From Saururus chinensis (lineage: Eukaryota; Streptophyta; Magnoliopsida; Piperales; Saururaceae), in the NCBI GenBank assembly GCA_035235625.1, contig CP141149.1, positions 29,505,753 to 29,569,752 on the forward strand: a stretch of 64,000 nt of DNA, read 5' to 3'. A program made the translations under genes and the position numbers. The notes below the pieces were generated by a model that saw nothing but the letters and a program-made list of their open reading frames with translations, ran no database searches and was not told the origin of the DNA. Positions 43,816 to 54,950 of this stretch are shown piece after piece. The stretch's first letter is position 1. Each line of letters opens with the position of its first letter.

Positions 43816-46800
43816 TTGTTGCATTGCCCTTGTTGAGGGATTTCTGTTGGTTCCCTATGCACAAGACAAGAGAAGAGATAGGATAATCCCTTCTTTGCAA
43901 GAGATAGAGAAGAAACTTTTTTTTGGGTAGGATGACCCTCTCTTGGCCAATTGTTACCACTCTTTAGAATTTGGGATAGAGTAGTATTAATTAACCAATT
44001 TTTCAAACCCTTCAATTAAATGGCAAAAAGTAAAGATAAATTAGAAGTAGAGAAAGGAGGAGAATATTGAGGTTATCAAATGATGATTACAAGTATTAAA
44101 AACAAAGAACACAACGAAAATGAAGAAGATCACATATAAAAACTCATTATTTCTATGTCTTCTTGTCTTTAAGTTTGAGAATCCTCTTTCCTTTGCTTTG
44201 TGCAACTTTTCCTACTTCAAACTCCTTGCAAACTCCTTGGGATTCAATCCTTGGAATTGAGAGGATGCTTTGAGAAAAAAACATTTGAAGGACTTGGTGG
44301 ATGAGCTTTCTTCTTGGAGTCTTCTTCTCTTCATGGTGGAATATTTTCCTTTGCGATGGAGAGCTTTAAAGTTTGTGAAGGTTTCTTAGACTTGACTGTC
44401 AAAAGCCCCTCTCTATGAAAAGAAGGGTGTATTTATAGTATTATGGTTATGACATGGGATAACATAGTGGGAGATGGTGGTGAGTTAGTGGGGTAGTTTA
44501 TGGGAAGTGGGGAGTGAGTTAGTGGAGTAATTGGTGGGAAGTGAGTTAGTGGGGTAGTGGGGAAGACCACTTGGCATGTAGTAGTGGTTTGACTTGGCTT
44601 TTTCCCTACTCTTTTATTTCATTCATCATTTTTTTAACGTGAGTATCTAGCTAAAGAAGTTTTGACTTCGTCTTCTCAAAAAATTAATTTTATTAGTTAA
44701 GTGGAGATTCTTTAAAAGTGTAGGGGTCCACTATACATGGGGACTTAACTAATTTTCCTTTCTTAGTTTCTCTAGTGCACCATGTATTTTTTGTTATTAT
44801 TTTCTTTTGTTTTTTCTCAATTACGTAACTAGCCTTTAAGAAGTGGGTTTAAAAATCATCTTTTAGACTTTAGGATTTATTTTAAAGTCTATTATTTGTA
44901 TGAGACTTGTATGAGGTCTCATATTTTCGTTTGGCTAATTTGATATGGGACCCATATGGGTTTCATTTAGTCTTTTGATTTTTGATTTGATAACTAATTT
45001 GATGTAGGACCCATGTGGGTCTCACTCAGCCTTTTGTGTTTTAAATTTAATAACTAATTTGATGTCGGACTCATGTGGGTCTCACTTAGCTTTTTGCAAC
45101 TTTGATTTGATGGCTAATTTGATGTGGAACCCATTGGGGTCTCACTTAACCTTTTGTGATTTTAATTTAACAGCTAATTTGGCGTGGGACTCATATGGAT
45201 ATCACTTAGCCTTTTGTAATTTTGATTTGATGGCTAATTTGATGTGGGACCCATGTGGGGTCTCACTTAGTATTTTGTTATTTTGATTTGATGTAAAACC
45301 TGTAGAGATTTATTTAATTAAAAAAAAATTGTTATAAGTTTTGTCTTATTTCTACATGTGTAGAATATGACAATTTCTTCTTTCTCTTTTTTCTCTTTTT
45401 TTTTTGGACTTAGTTAGGAAAGACTTTGTATACTTTAGAGATAGTCAAGCTTCAAAATTTTGGACTTAGTCTCTTTTGACTCTCTTTTTTTAAAAAAAAT
45501 GTCAATAACCCTTTCTTTAATTCTACTATTTTCTCATTTCATTTTCCTGATGAGTTTCAAAATTGCTACATATTTCTGATTACTTAGGTTCATATGAGGC
45601 TTTCATGTTGTACCTATGCATTTTTCCTTTCATGAGATCTCTTAAGTTTGAATCTAATAGTTTGCTAACATTTATGTCCTTTATCTTTTTGTGTTTTTTT
45701 TACATATCCTACTTTGGCCAAAATTAGTGTTTGTTTAGTTTTATTAGTATTTGTTTTTTCATCATGTTGACATGAGAAGTTATTTGTGTTTCCTAGAGGT
45801 AGATATTTTTTGGGTAATAGGGTTTTCTTTTCATGTCATTTTAAACTTAATTACACTCTATAGTTGTATATATAGTGTAGTAGTCATGCCCCCCCTAAAA
45901 GAAAGTATTTTGCCCCTCCCCTCCCCACCTCAACTTTCCTTTCTCTGTATTCTTTTATTTATATTTGCCTTCCTCACGATGTTCAAGCTTTGCCCCTGTA
46001 CTTTAGCCAAATTTAGTGTTTATATAGTTATATTAATATATGCATGTTCATCTTGTTGCCTTTAGAAGTTAATATTTGTCTAACGTGGCTGTTGGCTTGG
46101 TACTTTAGGGATGACCATGAAGGGGGTTTACCTTAGTCTATGTACCGGCTTGTTGTCACTCAAGCTGTGTTTGCTTGGATAAATGTGCACTATATTTATA
46201 GATATATTTGTTTCTGTGTTAACATGTAACGACCTTGATCATTGTCCTAGATTGTCCCTTGTCTCTTATTTCTCTCAACTGCCCTCCCTTTTTTGTTGCA
46301 ACATTTGTAACCTCCTTATTCAATTTTCTGTTGGAAGACTTGTTGCTCTGTATTTCTTTTTCTTTTATAGAGTTGTGATTGGATTATTTCTATTCTAGTC
46401 CCAATATTCCATACGTATCTAGAGAAATTTCTTAGATATAAGTTTGAAATGCTTGAGAAGTCTTATCATTTTCTTACTCCAAACAACATCGTAAAACCAA
46501 CTGATTATTGGGTTTGGCGGGCCTCTATTTTTTTATAATTTATTGTACATATTTTGACTTTAATAATGATTTAGATGATGTGATATTGGCTCTTCTTGCA
46601 ACACTTTTTACTCCCCTAAAGAAGGATGGAAGAGTGGAAGCAATATATATGGAAACTGAGTCAGGTAAACTCATTGTAGTTAATTCACATGTTTGTCTTC
46701 CAAGTTCCAAGGACATTTGACAAGTTCTGTAGAATCATGTGTAAGCAATTAGCAATAACAATGTCCATTTCCTTTTTTTATGAGTGTCACAACTACTTGC

Positions 46801-46890
46801 TAGAGGGGCTCAATTATGCTTCATTCTTTCTTCTACTGGTGACATGTAAGCTCGGGCTCATGCAAAATTTTACCATATATATATATATAA
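43816..46890. other. Unassigned block inserted next to repeat F, possibly an LTR-type remnant on the minus strand
   Basis: Read on the minus strand, this block has a TATA-like word (44439-44429) followed by a leader-like stretch to about 43960, then a short gene-like stretch. It also holds six tandem 60-bp units (44941-45291). From 45300 to 46880 it is T-rich without a coding pattern. It ends with ATTTTACCATATATAT, an inverted match to ATATATGGTAAAATT near 42874, which may mark the edges of one larger element. No protein domain was recognised. Confidence 0.3.
44941..45291. repeat. Six tandem units of 60 bp
   Basis: Units start at 44941, 45001, 45061, 45121, 45181 and 45241. Each carries GATGTGGGACCCATGTGGGT, TCTCACTTAGCCTTTTG and TTTGATTTGATGGCTAATTT with scattered changes. 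The period is 60 bases with little or no length change, a multiple of three, so one frame stays open across several units. No protein of this kind is recognised and a coding role is not claimed. Confidence 0.9.
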
Positions 46891-47036
46891 ACACTTTAGG
46901 CAAAAGAAAAAGTTTTCTTTCTTGGTTTCAATGATCTATAAGCTTTTTTTTTTGCCAAAAAGTTATTTAATGAAATGCTTTCTGATTACCAATAAGATGC
47001 TACTAACCAATGAAACGGTTGAGAGAATGACTTGCT

Positions 47037-47096
47037 GCTTATGTTGATGATATTAGGATTAATACTGCTTATGTTGATGATATTAGGATTAATACT
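47037..47096. repeat. Perfect 30-bp tandem duplication
   Basis: A 30-base unit containing ATGTTGATGATATTAGGATT occurs twice without a difference, at 47037-47066 and 47067-47096. The lack of divergence points to a recent slippage or repair event. Confidence 0.95.
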
Positions 47097-47271
47097 AGTG
47101 CATTTTATTTTTCAATGGAGAATACATTAATCTTAAATAATGTAATTGTTACTCATTTAGTTTCATCATGGGAAAATTATATTACTTCCTGATTTTCTAT
47201 CTTCTAGATTATGTTGGCTTATTTATTAAATTTAGTATCACTGGCAATTGAGTTATACCCTGTGAATTGCA

Positions 47272-48545
47272 GTGGATCGGGTTAATTCCTGCAAATGGGT
47301 GATTTTGGTTGATGAATCCCTAGGGTTACATATTCTGTTTATCAACTTCATTTTGACATCGCCTTTCCTTGGTTCCAGCAAGAGGCTAATGCTCTGGGCA
47401 TTTCTTGGTGGTCTCATAGGTTTAGGGCCAATGGTGCTTCTTCCATGCACGGATTATATTTTTTGGTTCGATGATAAATGGGCACTTGTAGTTTTTTATT
47501 GTAATGTTGTCATTTCTGTTTTAAGCTTCACCTTTGCAAATTTATGTATGAGTATGATGTTTGTTTGTTATATTAATAAATGCACAAAATTTCTTCAGGT
47601 TGATTGATTTTGAGGTGATGACATTGATCATTATTTCCTAGTATACTTCCATTATTTTTTGATTGTGCAATGATTGGACTTCACATATATGATGCTCATT
47701 GTGTCTACTATTTGAACTTTTGATTTGATTTTAACCCATTTTCTCCAAGTTTTCTTCCCAATCAATCTTCAAACTCAAATTTCTGGGCTTCTTCTCCCAC
47801 TGTATGCTATTCGCTCTTCATACACAATTTATCTTACTCCGAGAGTTTGATAAATCAAGTGGCTTCAATTGCTATTTACTTTGGATGGTAGTCAGAATTT
47901 ATTTTACGGCTATAACCTGAAATTTTGATAAGAATTTTCTTTCCAATCATCAAACTTATGTTAGGATTTCTAATTGACAATTTATGCATACATGTGGCAT
48001 TTTTAGTAATAAATATGTCAATTGTTAATGGAAGTATTATTTATGGTAGGAGTTGGTAATAGTTAAATGGTAGGGGTCCGACATGTGCTCTTTAAAATGG
48101 TTGACTCATTTTAAATTGCTAATTTTTTTAGTTTTACAAAATAATGGAAGAAAATGGCTTTAACTGATCTTTTTGTTGGGTATAGTGTCAGATATATGGA
48201 GTCTTGGTTGCACTGTGTTGGAGTTGCTAACCGGTTAGATCCCATATTTTAATTTTGAACAGGTTAGTAGTTGATATGCTTTTAATGCTCTTTAATTTTG
48301 GATTTAGTAGGACTATCATGCACTTAATCCTCTAACTTGTTTTTTGTTTTGTATGCTATCGTAGACCCAAGCATTATTTAGAATTGGCAACGGTGAACCT
48401 CCGCTTATTCTAGATTCTCTGTCACCATAAGCAAGGGAATTTATGCATATATTCTAGTGTTGAGCCAGATAAATGGCCATCTACTATAGACTTACTAGAC
48501 CATCCCTTTGCTAGGGAAGCAACTACGTGTTCTATGTTATGTTTC
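47272..48545 (+). pseudogene. Decayed MEKK1-type MAPKKK kinase copy
   Basis: The clearest parts are two exon remnants. At 48186-48262 the sequence reads SDIWSLGCTVLELLTG, a stop, then IPYFNFEQ. At 48365-48545 it reads TQALFRIGNGEPPLILDSLSP, a stop, AREFMHIF, then, after another stop and a frame change, VEPDKWPSTIDLLDHPFARE. These follow the end of the kinase domain of MEKK1/MAPKKK1-type proteins in order. The 102-base intron between them is retained, with GT and AG edges, so this is a DNA duplicate, not a processed copy. Bases 47272-47340, after a CAG acceptor, read VDRVNSCKWVILVDES, a plausible worn HRDIKCANILVD loop. The N-terminal half is not seen. Confidence 0.65.
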
Positions 48546-50052
48546 CCAGAATAACATGAGATACTCCTGATTTGGCAATCAAATGTATGAAGTTAGGCAA
48601 TGAATCGGTTTTCTTCAGTCCTAATTTATTATTCATAATTATGTGTCTATGCTCAATTAAATGAAACTCAATCTCTAAACACATTAGTTTTCTATGTCAT
48701 ATTTTTGTAGTTTCTTTTCAAGGTGTACTTTGTTGGCTTGGATAGGAATTGCCTTTCTAATCAAAGGTGCTTACGGGAGATGTAGTTTCTAGAATTTAAG
48801 GAATACAGCCAAAACATTTTGATATTTATTCTATATCTAAATGGCCACTTGATGTGTGTAACTTGCACTTTTCTTGACAGTGACTAAAAGTTTACAACAC
48901 GAAGCGTAATTGTAGAGTAATGAGTCGTAGCATAGGATGTTTCCCATTTCAAAGATAACTTTGAAAAACATCTAGAAATAGGGGTTCGCCAAAATACTTG
49001 ATCAAGCTTATGATGGAAAAGTTTTTACTATCTTTGATTGCTAATGACGAATTTGTCAAAATAGATGTGTAGTTTATTATTATACCTCAAATGTGTGTAG
49101 GTATATTTAAGCAAATTGACCTGCACAGGTACAAGCTTTTTAAAGCATGTGGCAAAATGACCTTGCATACCCCTCATTCAAAACCAAGGAAAGAGTTTTT
49201 TCCCTCTATCGTGTGACTCAACCAAGCTCAATGAAAAGAGTCTACCAAGCTCTATGAAAAGATTATATATTTGTGAACATTTCAATTACCAAAAAGTTTT
49301 TGTTGCAAACCCATCAAAACTAAGGAATGTGTGTAACAAAAAACACTGATGTAGATGGGACCATCTTGGAGAACTTGAAAAGTAGCTAGCTACTATCATT
49401 CATAACTTGATACCCACACCTAGGCCATGCCCTACTCCCCACTCACCACCTTCAATATTTTCCCTGATTTGACCTTGTGTAGCTTCTTCTTTTAGTTCGG
49501 ACAAGCATTCAAGTCAAAATTTGATCAAAACACAATAAAATACAACTAAATGTAACCATATAAAATTTCTTGACTAGGAAAGATCCTTGGTACTTCCATC
49601 TCTAGGGAGTGAATTGGATTCATTAAACATATATAGACTTGAATTTAACTGTTGAAAGAAAATATATAAAAATCAATATGTAGCCACAGGAGGTGTGCTT
49701 ACAACATCTCAAAATATCCCAACAACCTTCACAACACATTTCGACAGTTTAATTTAGTCAAGGTGTGAACCCCTTGAAAAAAATTGAAGGTGTACAAATT
49801 ATAGACAAGAACTTCCTTCTGGACTCTCCATGTGACAAACCGAATCTCAATAATTATAGATGCAAAAAAAATTCAATGGTGAAAAAAATTATGTTTACAC
49901 CAAGTAAGTTACAAAATCCGTAAAATAGTCACGTTTAGTACTGATTTCAACTTGTTGCACCACAAAGTTCCTGTCATCCCCATACTTTACACCAGCACCC
50001 AAAAGAAGTAGAGTACTTTGCATTAGTCCATAATGCAACTTTATGGTTGACA
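48546..50052. other. Intergenic region left of LTR B2
   Basis: AT-rich sequence with no intact gene. At about 49760-50050, read on the minus strand, a short open stretch (GVKYGDDRNFVVQQVEIS) looks protein-like, but it could not be assigned. The sequence resumes at 58735 after B2. Confidence 0.35.
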
Positions 50053-53000
50053 ATTTCTATCACGCCCTAGTGCTGCCCGACCCGAGCCGAACCCGGTCCA
50101 AGGGCCGGTCAAGCGCGCGGGGGCGACGAGGGGAAGTTGAGAAACGGTTTAGCGGAAGACTTAACCCTAAATACGGGTGATCTAACAGAATTACGGAGTA
50201 CGCACATTCCTTTGAGCAAGAGTAAATAAGTAGAATAGAAAGAGAGTCGTTTAACTCAAAATAAATGACTAGTCTCAAACCCACATGCTTAGTCAACCAT
50301 AGCCCACTCTGGCTCAAAAATAGGTCTTAGACAACACAACTGTATAAAGCAACATAAATCCCACAGAGAACCATACACAAAGGTTCTAAACAAAATAGCA
50401 TAAACAAGGGAAACAATCCACAAAAGAAAGGTCTCCACGATCACATCCATGTCATCTCCGATCTTTCCTCAAAGAGGAGATCCTGTCCATCTGCGTGTTG
50501 CGCCAAGCAAAACACAATAAAGAGGGGTGAGTTTAAAAAAACTCAGCAATGGTTTTCTACTATACTATCAGCATCGGCAACACGATGACATAACAATATA
50601 ATCATTTAAATCAAAGATTGACAAGATGTAACATTTTCTGATCATACATACACATCACCTAAACCTGCATCATAATGTAAAATCCACATAGTGCCATTCA
50701 CATCATATCAAACTGCATGAAATGTATCTCAAACACACCATTTCTGATCATGCATTCATATCACATAAACTACATTCACCCTACACGACAAACGTGTCAA
50801 CCACATGATACACAATCATGCATAGCATTCATAATAGACATGCATCAATACAAATGGTGAATGCCTCCATCAAGGAGTAAACACAAGCATTGCCACACAG
50901 GAAAGAACACGGTCAAGGCCACGAAGGCGTGTTATGGTCCAAAATTCTACACAAGAATTTAAGAAGGTTGGGGTTGTCAATCCTAATTGCTGCTTGCCCC
51001 AGACGATCCTAGCCAAGGATGTCACATTCTCACGAAGAGAACCTAGAGCAGGGGTGTTCGTTTTGGGACATCTCCTGTGATGGGGAAGAGCCCGGTTGCC
51101 ACGTAGGAAACCCACGAACACATGGTAGCTGGTGCAAAGAGCATACCATACTGGATTCTCAGTGTAAGGTCCTTGATTTTTCTACGATTTTCTGGGATTT
51201 TCCTGCTATTTTTTTGGCCATTTTCGGCAGGAAAATGTGACATTTCAACGTATGTATATTTGTATATTTTCCCCCTATTTATACCCGTAGAGTCGGGTGT
51301 GGGGCTTAGTCGCGGGCCGCGGGCCTCGCCGTGCGCTTACGGTGCGAGTTTTGGACTAATAACGCATAAACAGGACGTACGCGTGCATTGGGGACGTAAG
51401 TGGGAAAAAAAAGTGCACACAATAAAACATCGGGCTCGGCCCGATCCGGATTTTGTATGAACAGTACCACCGCCCCCCCTTTCCGTCGGTCCCTCGTGCC
51501 CGGCCGCCGCCGGACGCCAGTGGGCCAGAGGGCCGCCGCACCGGCTCCGCCCCGGCCGTGCGACAGCAGGGGAGCCGCCGTCCCGGCCCCATGGCCGCTC
51601 CGCCGTCCGCCCCTATTTTTCCCGGTTAGCCGCCCCTCACTGTCTTTTTTTGATTCCGCCGCCGCCGTGAGCCGGCGAGGACCGGCCGGCCGCCCACGGC
51701 TCCGCCATGGGCCGGCGATGGCGGGAGGACACTCCCCCCGGCCCTGGACGGCCTCTGCTCCGCCGTCCAGCTCCGTTTTCCCCACTGCCCCTGTTTGTCG
51801 CCCCCTTTGTATCATGCCGTTCTGCCGCCACGGGCCAGCACGGCCCGACCGGCCGGCCACGGCTCCTCCTTGGGCCGGCGACGGCGAGGAGCCACTCCTC
51901 CCGGCCCGGTGGGCCACTGCACCGCCGCCCCATCCTATTTCCCCCTCTCTGTACTGTTCCGCCGACGCACTATTTTGGGCAAACAGTGGCCGCCGGCGGT
52001 GATTTGTGGCCGATTCGGCCTTCCTCCAGCCTCGCCTTGCTCCGGCGAAGGCAGTAGACCACCCTACCCAGCCCGGTTCCATCCCCTCTGCCGTCCTATG
52101 CTCCGCCCAGTCCGATTTGCGCGGTACTGTGGGTGGATTTTCCAGTGGGCTGGCACCGCCATCGTTGGTGGGTGAGGGTGACTTGACCACCGTGGGCTCC
52201 GCCCCGGTCTTGGGACAGCCCCACCCAGACCGGTTCAGCCTTCGCCCCCTCCGTATCTCCCTTGCTCAGTCCGGGCGTCCCCTATTTTTGGTCTATGTCC
52301 ATTTTGGACGTTGTGATTGACGTTATCAGTCGGACGCTGGATTTGATTTAGCGGACCTTAGTTCGGCTCCGCCCCGACCCGGTGATGCCAATGGGCCACC
52401 CCTCTGGGTCTTGTTCAGCCTTGCGGTCCGTAGCCGCAGCTAGTTCCGCCTTACCGGCATATGTGATGTTGACCCTTATTGCCATTTTACGCCGTCGGTA
52501 CCGGACGGCCTCTGGCAAGAGTTTGTATGACTTACCCTGACAGAAGGTGGACAAGTTCACCTGCATAGGCCTTGGCCAGTGACGGCCTCATGGCCTTTGC
52601 TCGACTGTGATCCTCCCCTTGCTCTCTATCGTGCGAGATGCACAGCCGCCCGCACCATGGGTATTGGTTGTGGGTGGCGATCGGCGGTGTCGCCGCTTAG
52701 ATTGGCCACCGCTAGGGCCTTAGCCCTGTTGGCTTTTGTGGGCCTTGGGTCATCTCCGTTTAGCCCTCTCCCCCGCCCTTTGGGCCGTGTGCGCATGTAG
52801 CCACGCGTGTACTTCTGGGTTTAGGCGCCGCATTCGTGCCGCCTGACCATCGGTTGGCTTTGCCACCGAGTGGAGTTGACCACTAGAGCTGTCCTCCACC
52901 TCTCCTTTATTCTCGAGCATTGCCCCACGCTCTCTACCCGTATGTGGGCTTTTATTGACCGAAATCGTCGCCGTTGGGTGCCGTCCACGGCCGATTTCGA

Positions 53001-53490
53001 CGTCGTGTGGCCGGCTGAGCACGTTTTAGCCACCGGCCGATCTTTAGAGTGTACACCCTCGACCTATGGTTGCACCGCCACATATGTTGGCTTGACTTTT
53101 CTCCCGGCCGCCCTAGGGTGCCGCCGTGGATCGCGGGTTTTGCCGCATTGATATCTGACACCGTGTTTGGCCGTGATAGTTCCAACGCTTCCTAAAACCC
53201 TCGGGATAGCAGCTCTCTCAGCCAGGCAGTGGTTTTGACCGCCAACTCCACCGCCGACGCTGCCACCGTCGGGTGCTCGCCATCAAACGTCATGATTACG
53301 AGGTAGGGGAGCTTTGAACTCGTAATTCATGAAGCATGCTTTGAATGAGTAGCAGCATGCTAGGATTGTATGATTTCATGCTTGGATGTTAAGTAACGAT
53401 CCGATTGCATGATGTGCGTGTAAGCATGATTGTATGGTATGATTGATATGCATGAGATGTATGCACGTTTTATGGATATGGATTATGTAT

Positions 53491-53705
53491 GTGCTAGCGA
53501 TGGCTAGCAAATATGTCAGTATGCTATGTATGGATTATGCATGTGCTAGTGATGGCTAGCGTGCATGTTTGAAGTATGTATGAATGTGTGTGCATGTGCT
53601 AGAGATGACTAGCGTGTACGTTTGATGTATGCATGTGCTAGTGATGGCTAGCGTGCATGTTTGACATGTGTATGCATGTGCTAGTGATGGCTAGCATGCA
53701 TGTTT
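53491..53705 (+). repeat. Five GCTAG...CTAGC units in LTR A2
   Basis: The word GTGCTAGTGATGGCTAGC or a close variant occurs five times with irregular spacing of about 40-55 bases; A1 has only two (near 18495 and 18547). Each unit is itself a small inverted repeat (GCTAG, six-base loop, CTAGC), and the stem is kept even where the loop changes (AGATGA instead of TGATGG). Confidence 0.8.
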
Positions 53706-54454
53706 GTAAGTTACGTATGTATGACTGTGTGTATGTTATACGTATGTGTGAGACATACGTATGTATGATGACTATTGCTTATGATATGGTTATGTGTAAG
53801 TGTATGTGGGCAGAAGTATGTGCGATGGACAGTAAGAGGTGGCAGAGGCTTTGTCTGAATTTGGATACGGTTGTGTAAGTGTATGACAGAGGACATAAGA
53901 TAAGAGTATGACGGGCAAGGATTAGAATGGATCAGTTTGGGGTGGATTGTATGTTGGGCGATTGTCAGACAGTAAGAGTGTTCATAATTGTACAAGCATA
54001 ACGTACAGATTATGAAGTAAAAAGTAAGTATAATAAGTGAGATATAAGTAAGAGGGTGACAACTGGGTTGGCTCTGAGGAGCATTATTTGAGGATGTCAG
54101 TGTAAGAGGATTTGGCCAGAAGATGGATGGCGAAGTGTAAGACTGTAAGGGTTTGGCATACGATGAGTTTTGTCCATGATGTGGACGGGTAAGTGAAGTC
54201 TGCTGCCCTGACGAACTTGGGTTTCGGATCTGGCTCAGCTTCAGTTCGATCAGTCGAGGACTGTGAGTTTGTGTGGCATAATTGTACCACATAATATACT
54301 TAATTCAAACTTGAATTATAAGCACAACTAATGATAGCGTTGTGAGTTTGAGACCTGAGGGTTCGACGGATTAAGTTCCGTGTTTGAGCTGGCTGCTAGT
54401 GAGTCGGCCGAGCTTTTATCATGTCTTGCCATGGTGTTTATCCTGTGAGATGTT

Positions 54455-54712
54455 GTCTGTGTGCTGTATAGAGCACCGGACGTCTGATGCTCTGCTGAGA
54501 GCGACGTTGTTTCTGATTTGGTCTGTGTGCTGTATAAGCCTAGACGTTTGATGCTTTGTTGAGAGCGATGTACGTTTCTGACTTTGTCTGCGTGCTGTAT
54601 GAAGCCCAGACGTCTGATGCTCTGCTGAGAGCGACGTATGTTTCTGATTTGGTCTATGTGCTGTGTAAGCCCAGACGTTTGATGCTCTGTTGAGAGCGTT
54701 GTATGATTCTGC
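54455..54712 (+). repeat. Four tandem units of about 62 bp in LTR A2
   Basis: Each unit has TCTGTGTGCTGTAT, AGACGTTTGATGCTCTG and TGAGAGCGATGT words. A1 has two such units (about 19295-19415). It is followed in both LTRs by three units of GGCACTATAAGACCCATTAT. Copy number differs between sister LTRs, while the order of blocks is unchanged. Confidence 0.8.
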
Positions 54713-54918
54713 CCAAGAGTGGCACTGTATGTTTCTGCCCAAGTGGCACTGTATGTTTTCTGCCCAAGAGTGGCATTGGCACTATAAGACCCATTATGGT
54801 GGGCAATTCTCTAGCACTATAAGACCCATTATGGTGGGCGATTCTATGGCACTATAAGACCTATTATGGTGGGCAACTGTATGACCCCTTATGTGTGGGT
54901 GTTTATGTTTGCGCGCTC

Positions 54919-54950
54919 AGGTAAGTAGTATCATAGATCTACTCTTACCT
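54919..54950 (+). other. Predicted hairpin in LTR A2
   Basis: This is the counterpart of the A1 hairpin at 19623-19654: the stem AGGTAAGTAG with CTAC and TTACCT is unchanged, and the loop differs by one base (TATCATAGAT). It again stands just before the GCCCCATGAGCA block. Confidence 0.5.

Noticed and set aside
43816-44440. A copia-type LTR with primer-binding site on the minus strand
   Set aside because: The TGGTAACAATTGG word near 43950 is only loosely like the initiator-Met primer site, and no LTR edges or pol domain were found; it was kept only as an unassigned block.
45059-45286. A 75-codon protein with 20-residue repeats
   Set aside because: It is explained by a 60-bp tandem repeat with no other support for coding.
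47272-47607. A 111-residue hydrophobic protein as an independent gene
   Set aside because: Its start matches a worn kinase catalytic-loop exon and it leads into clear kinase remnants; the rest is T-rich sequence, which gives Phe/Leu runs by composition.
53711-54742. Minus-strand open frames rich in Thr/His/Ser (193 and 107 codons) and similar ones at 55078-55600
   Set aside because: They read across the short-repeat blocks of LTR A2 and owe their openness to those repeats; A1 does not keep them.
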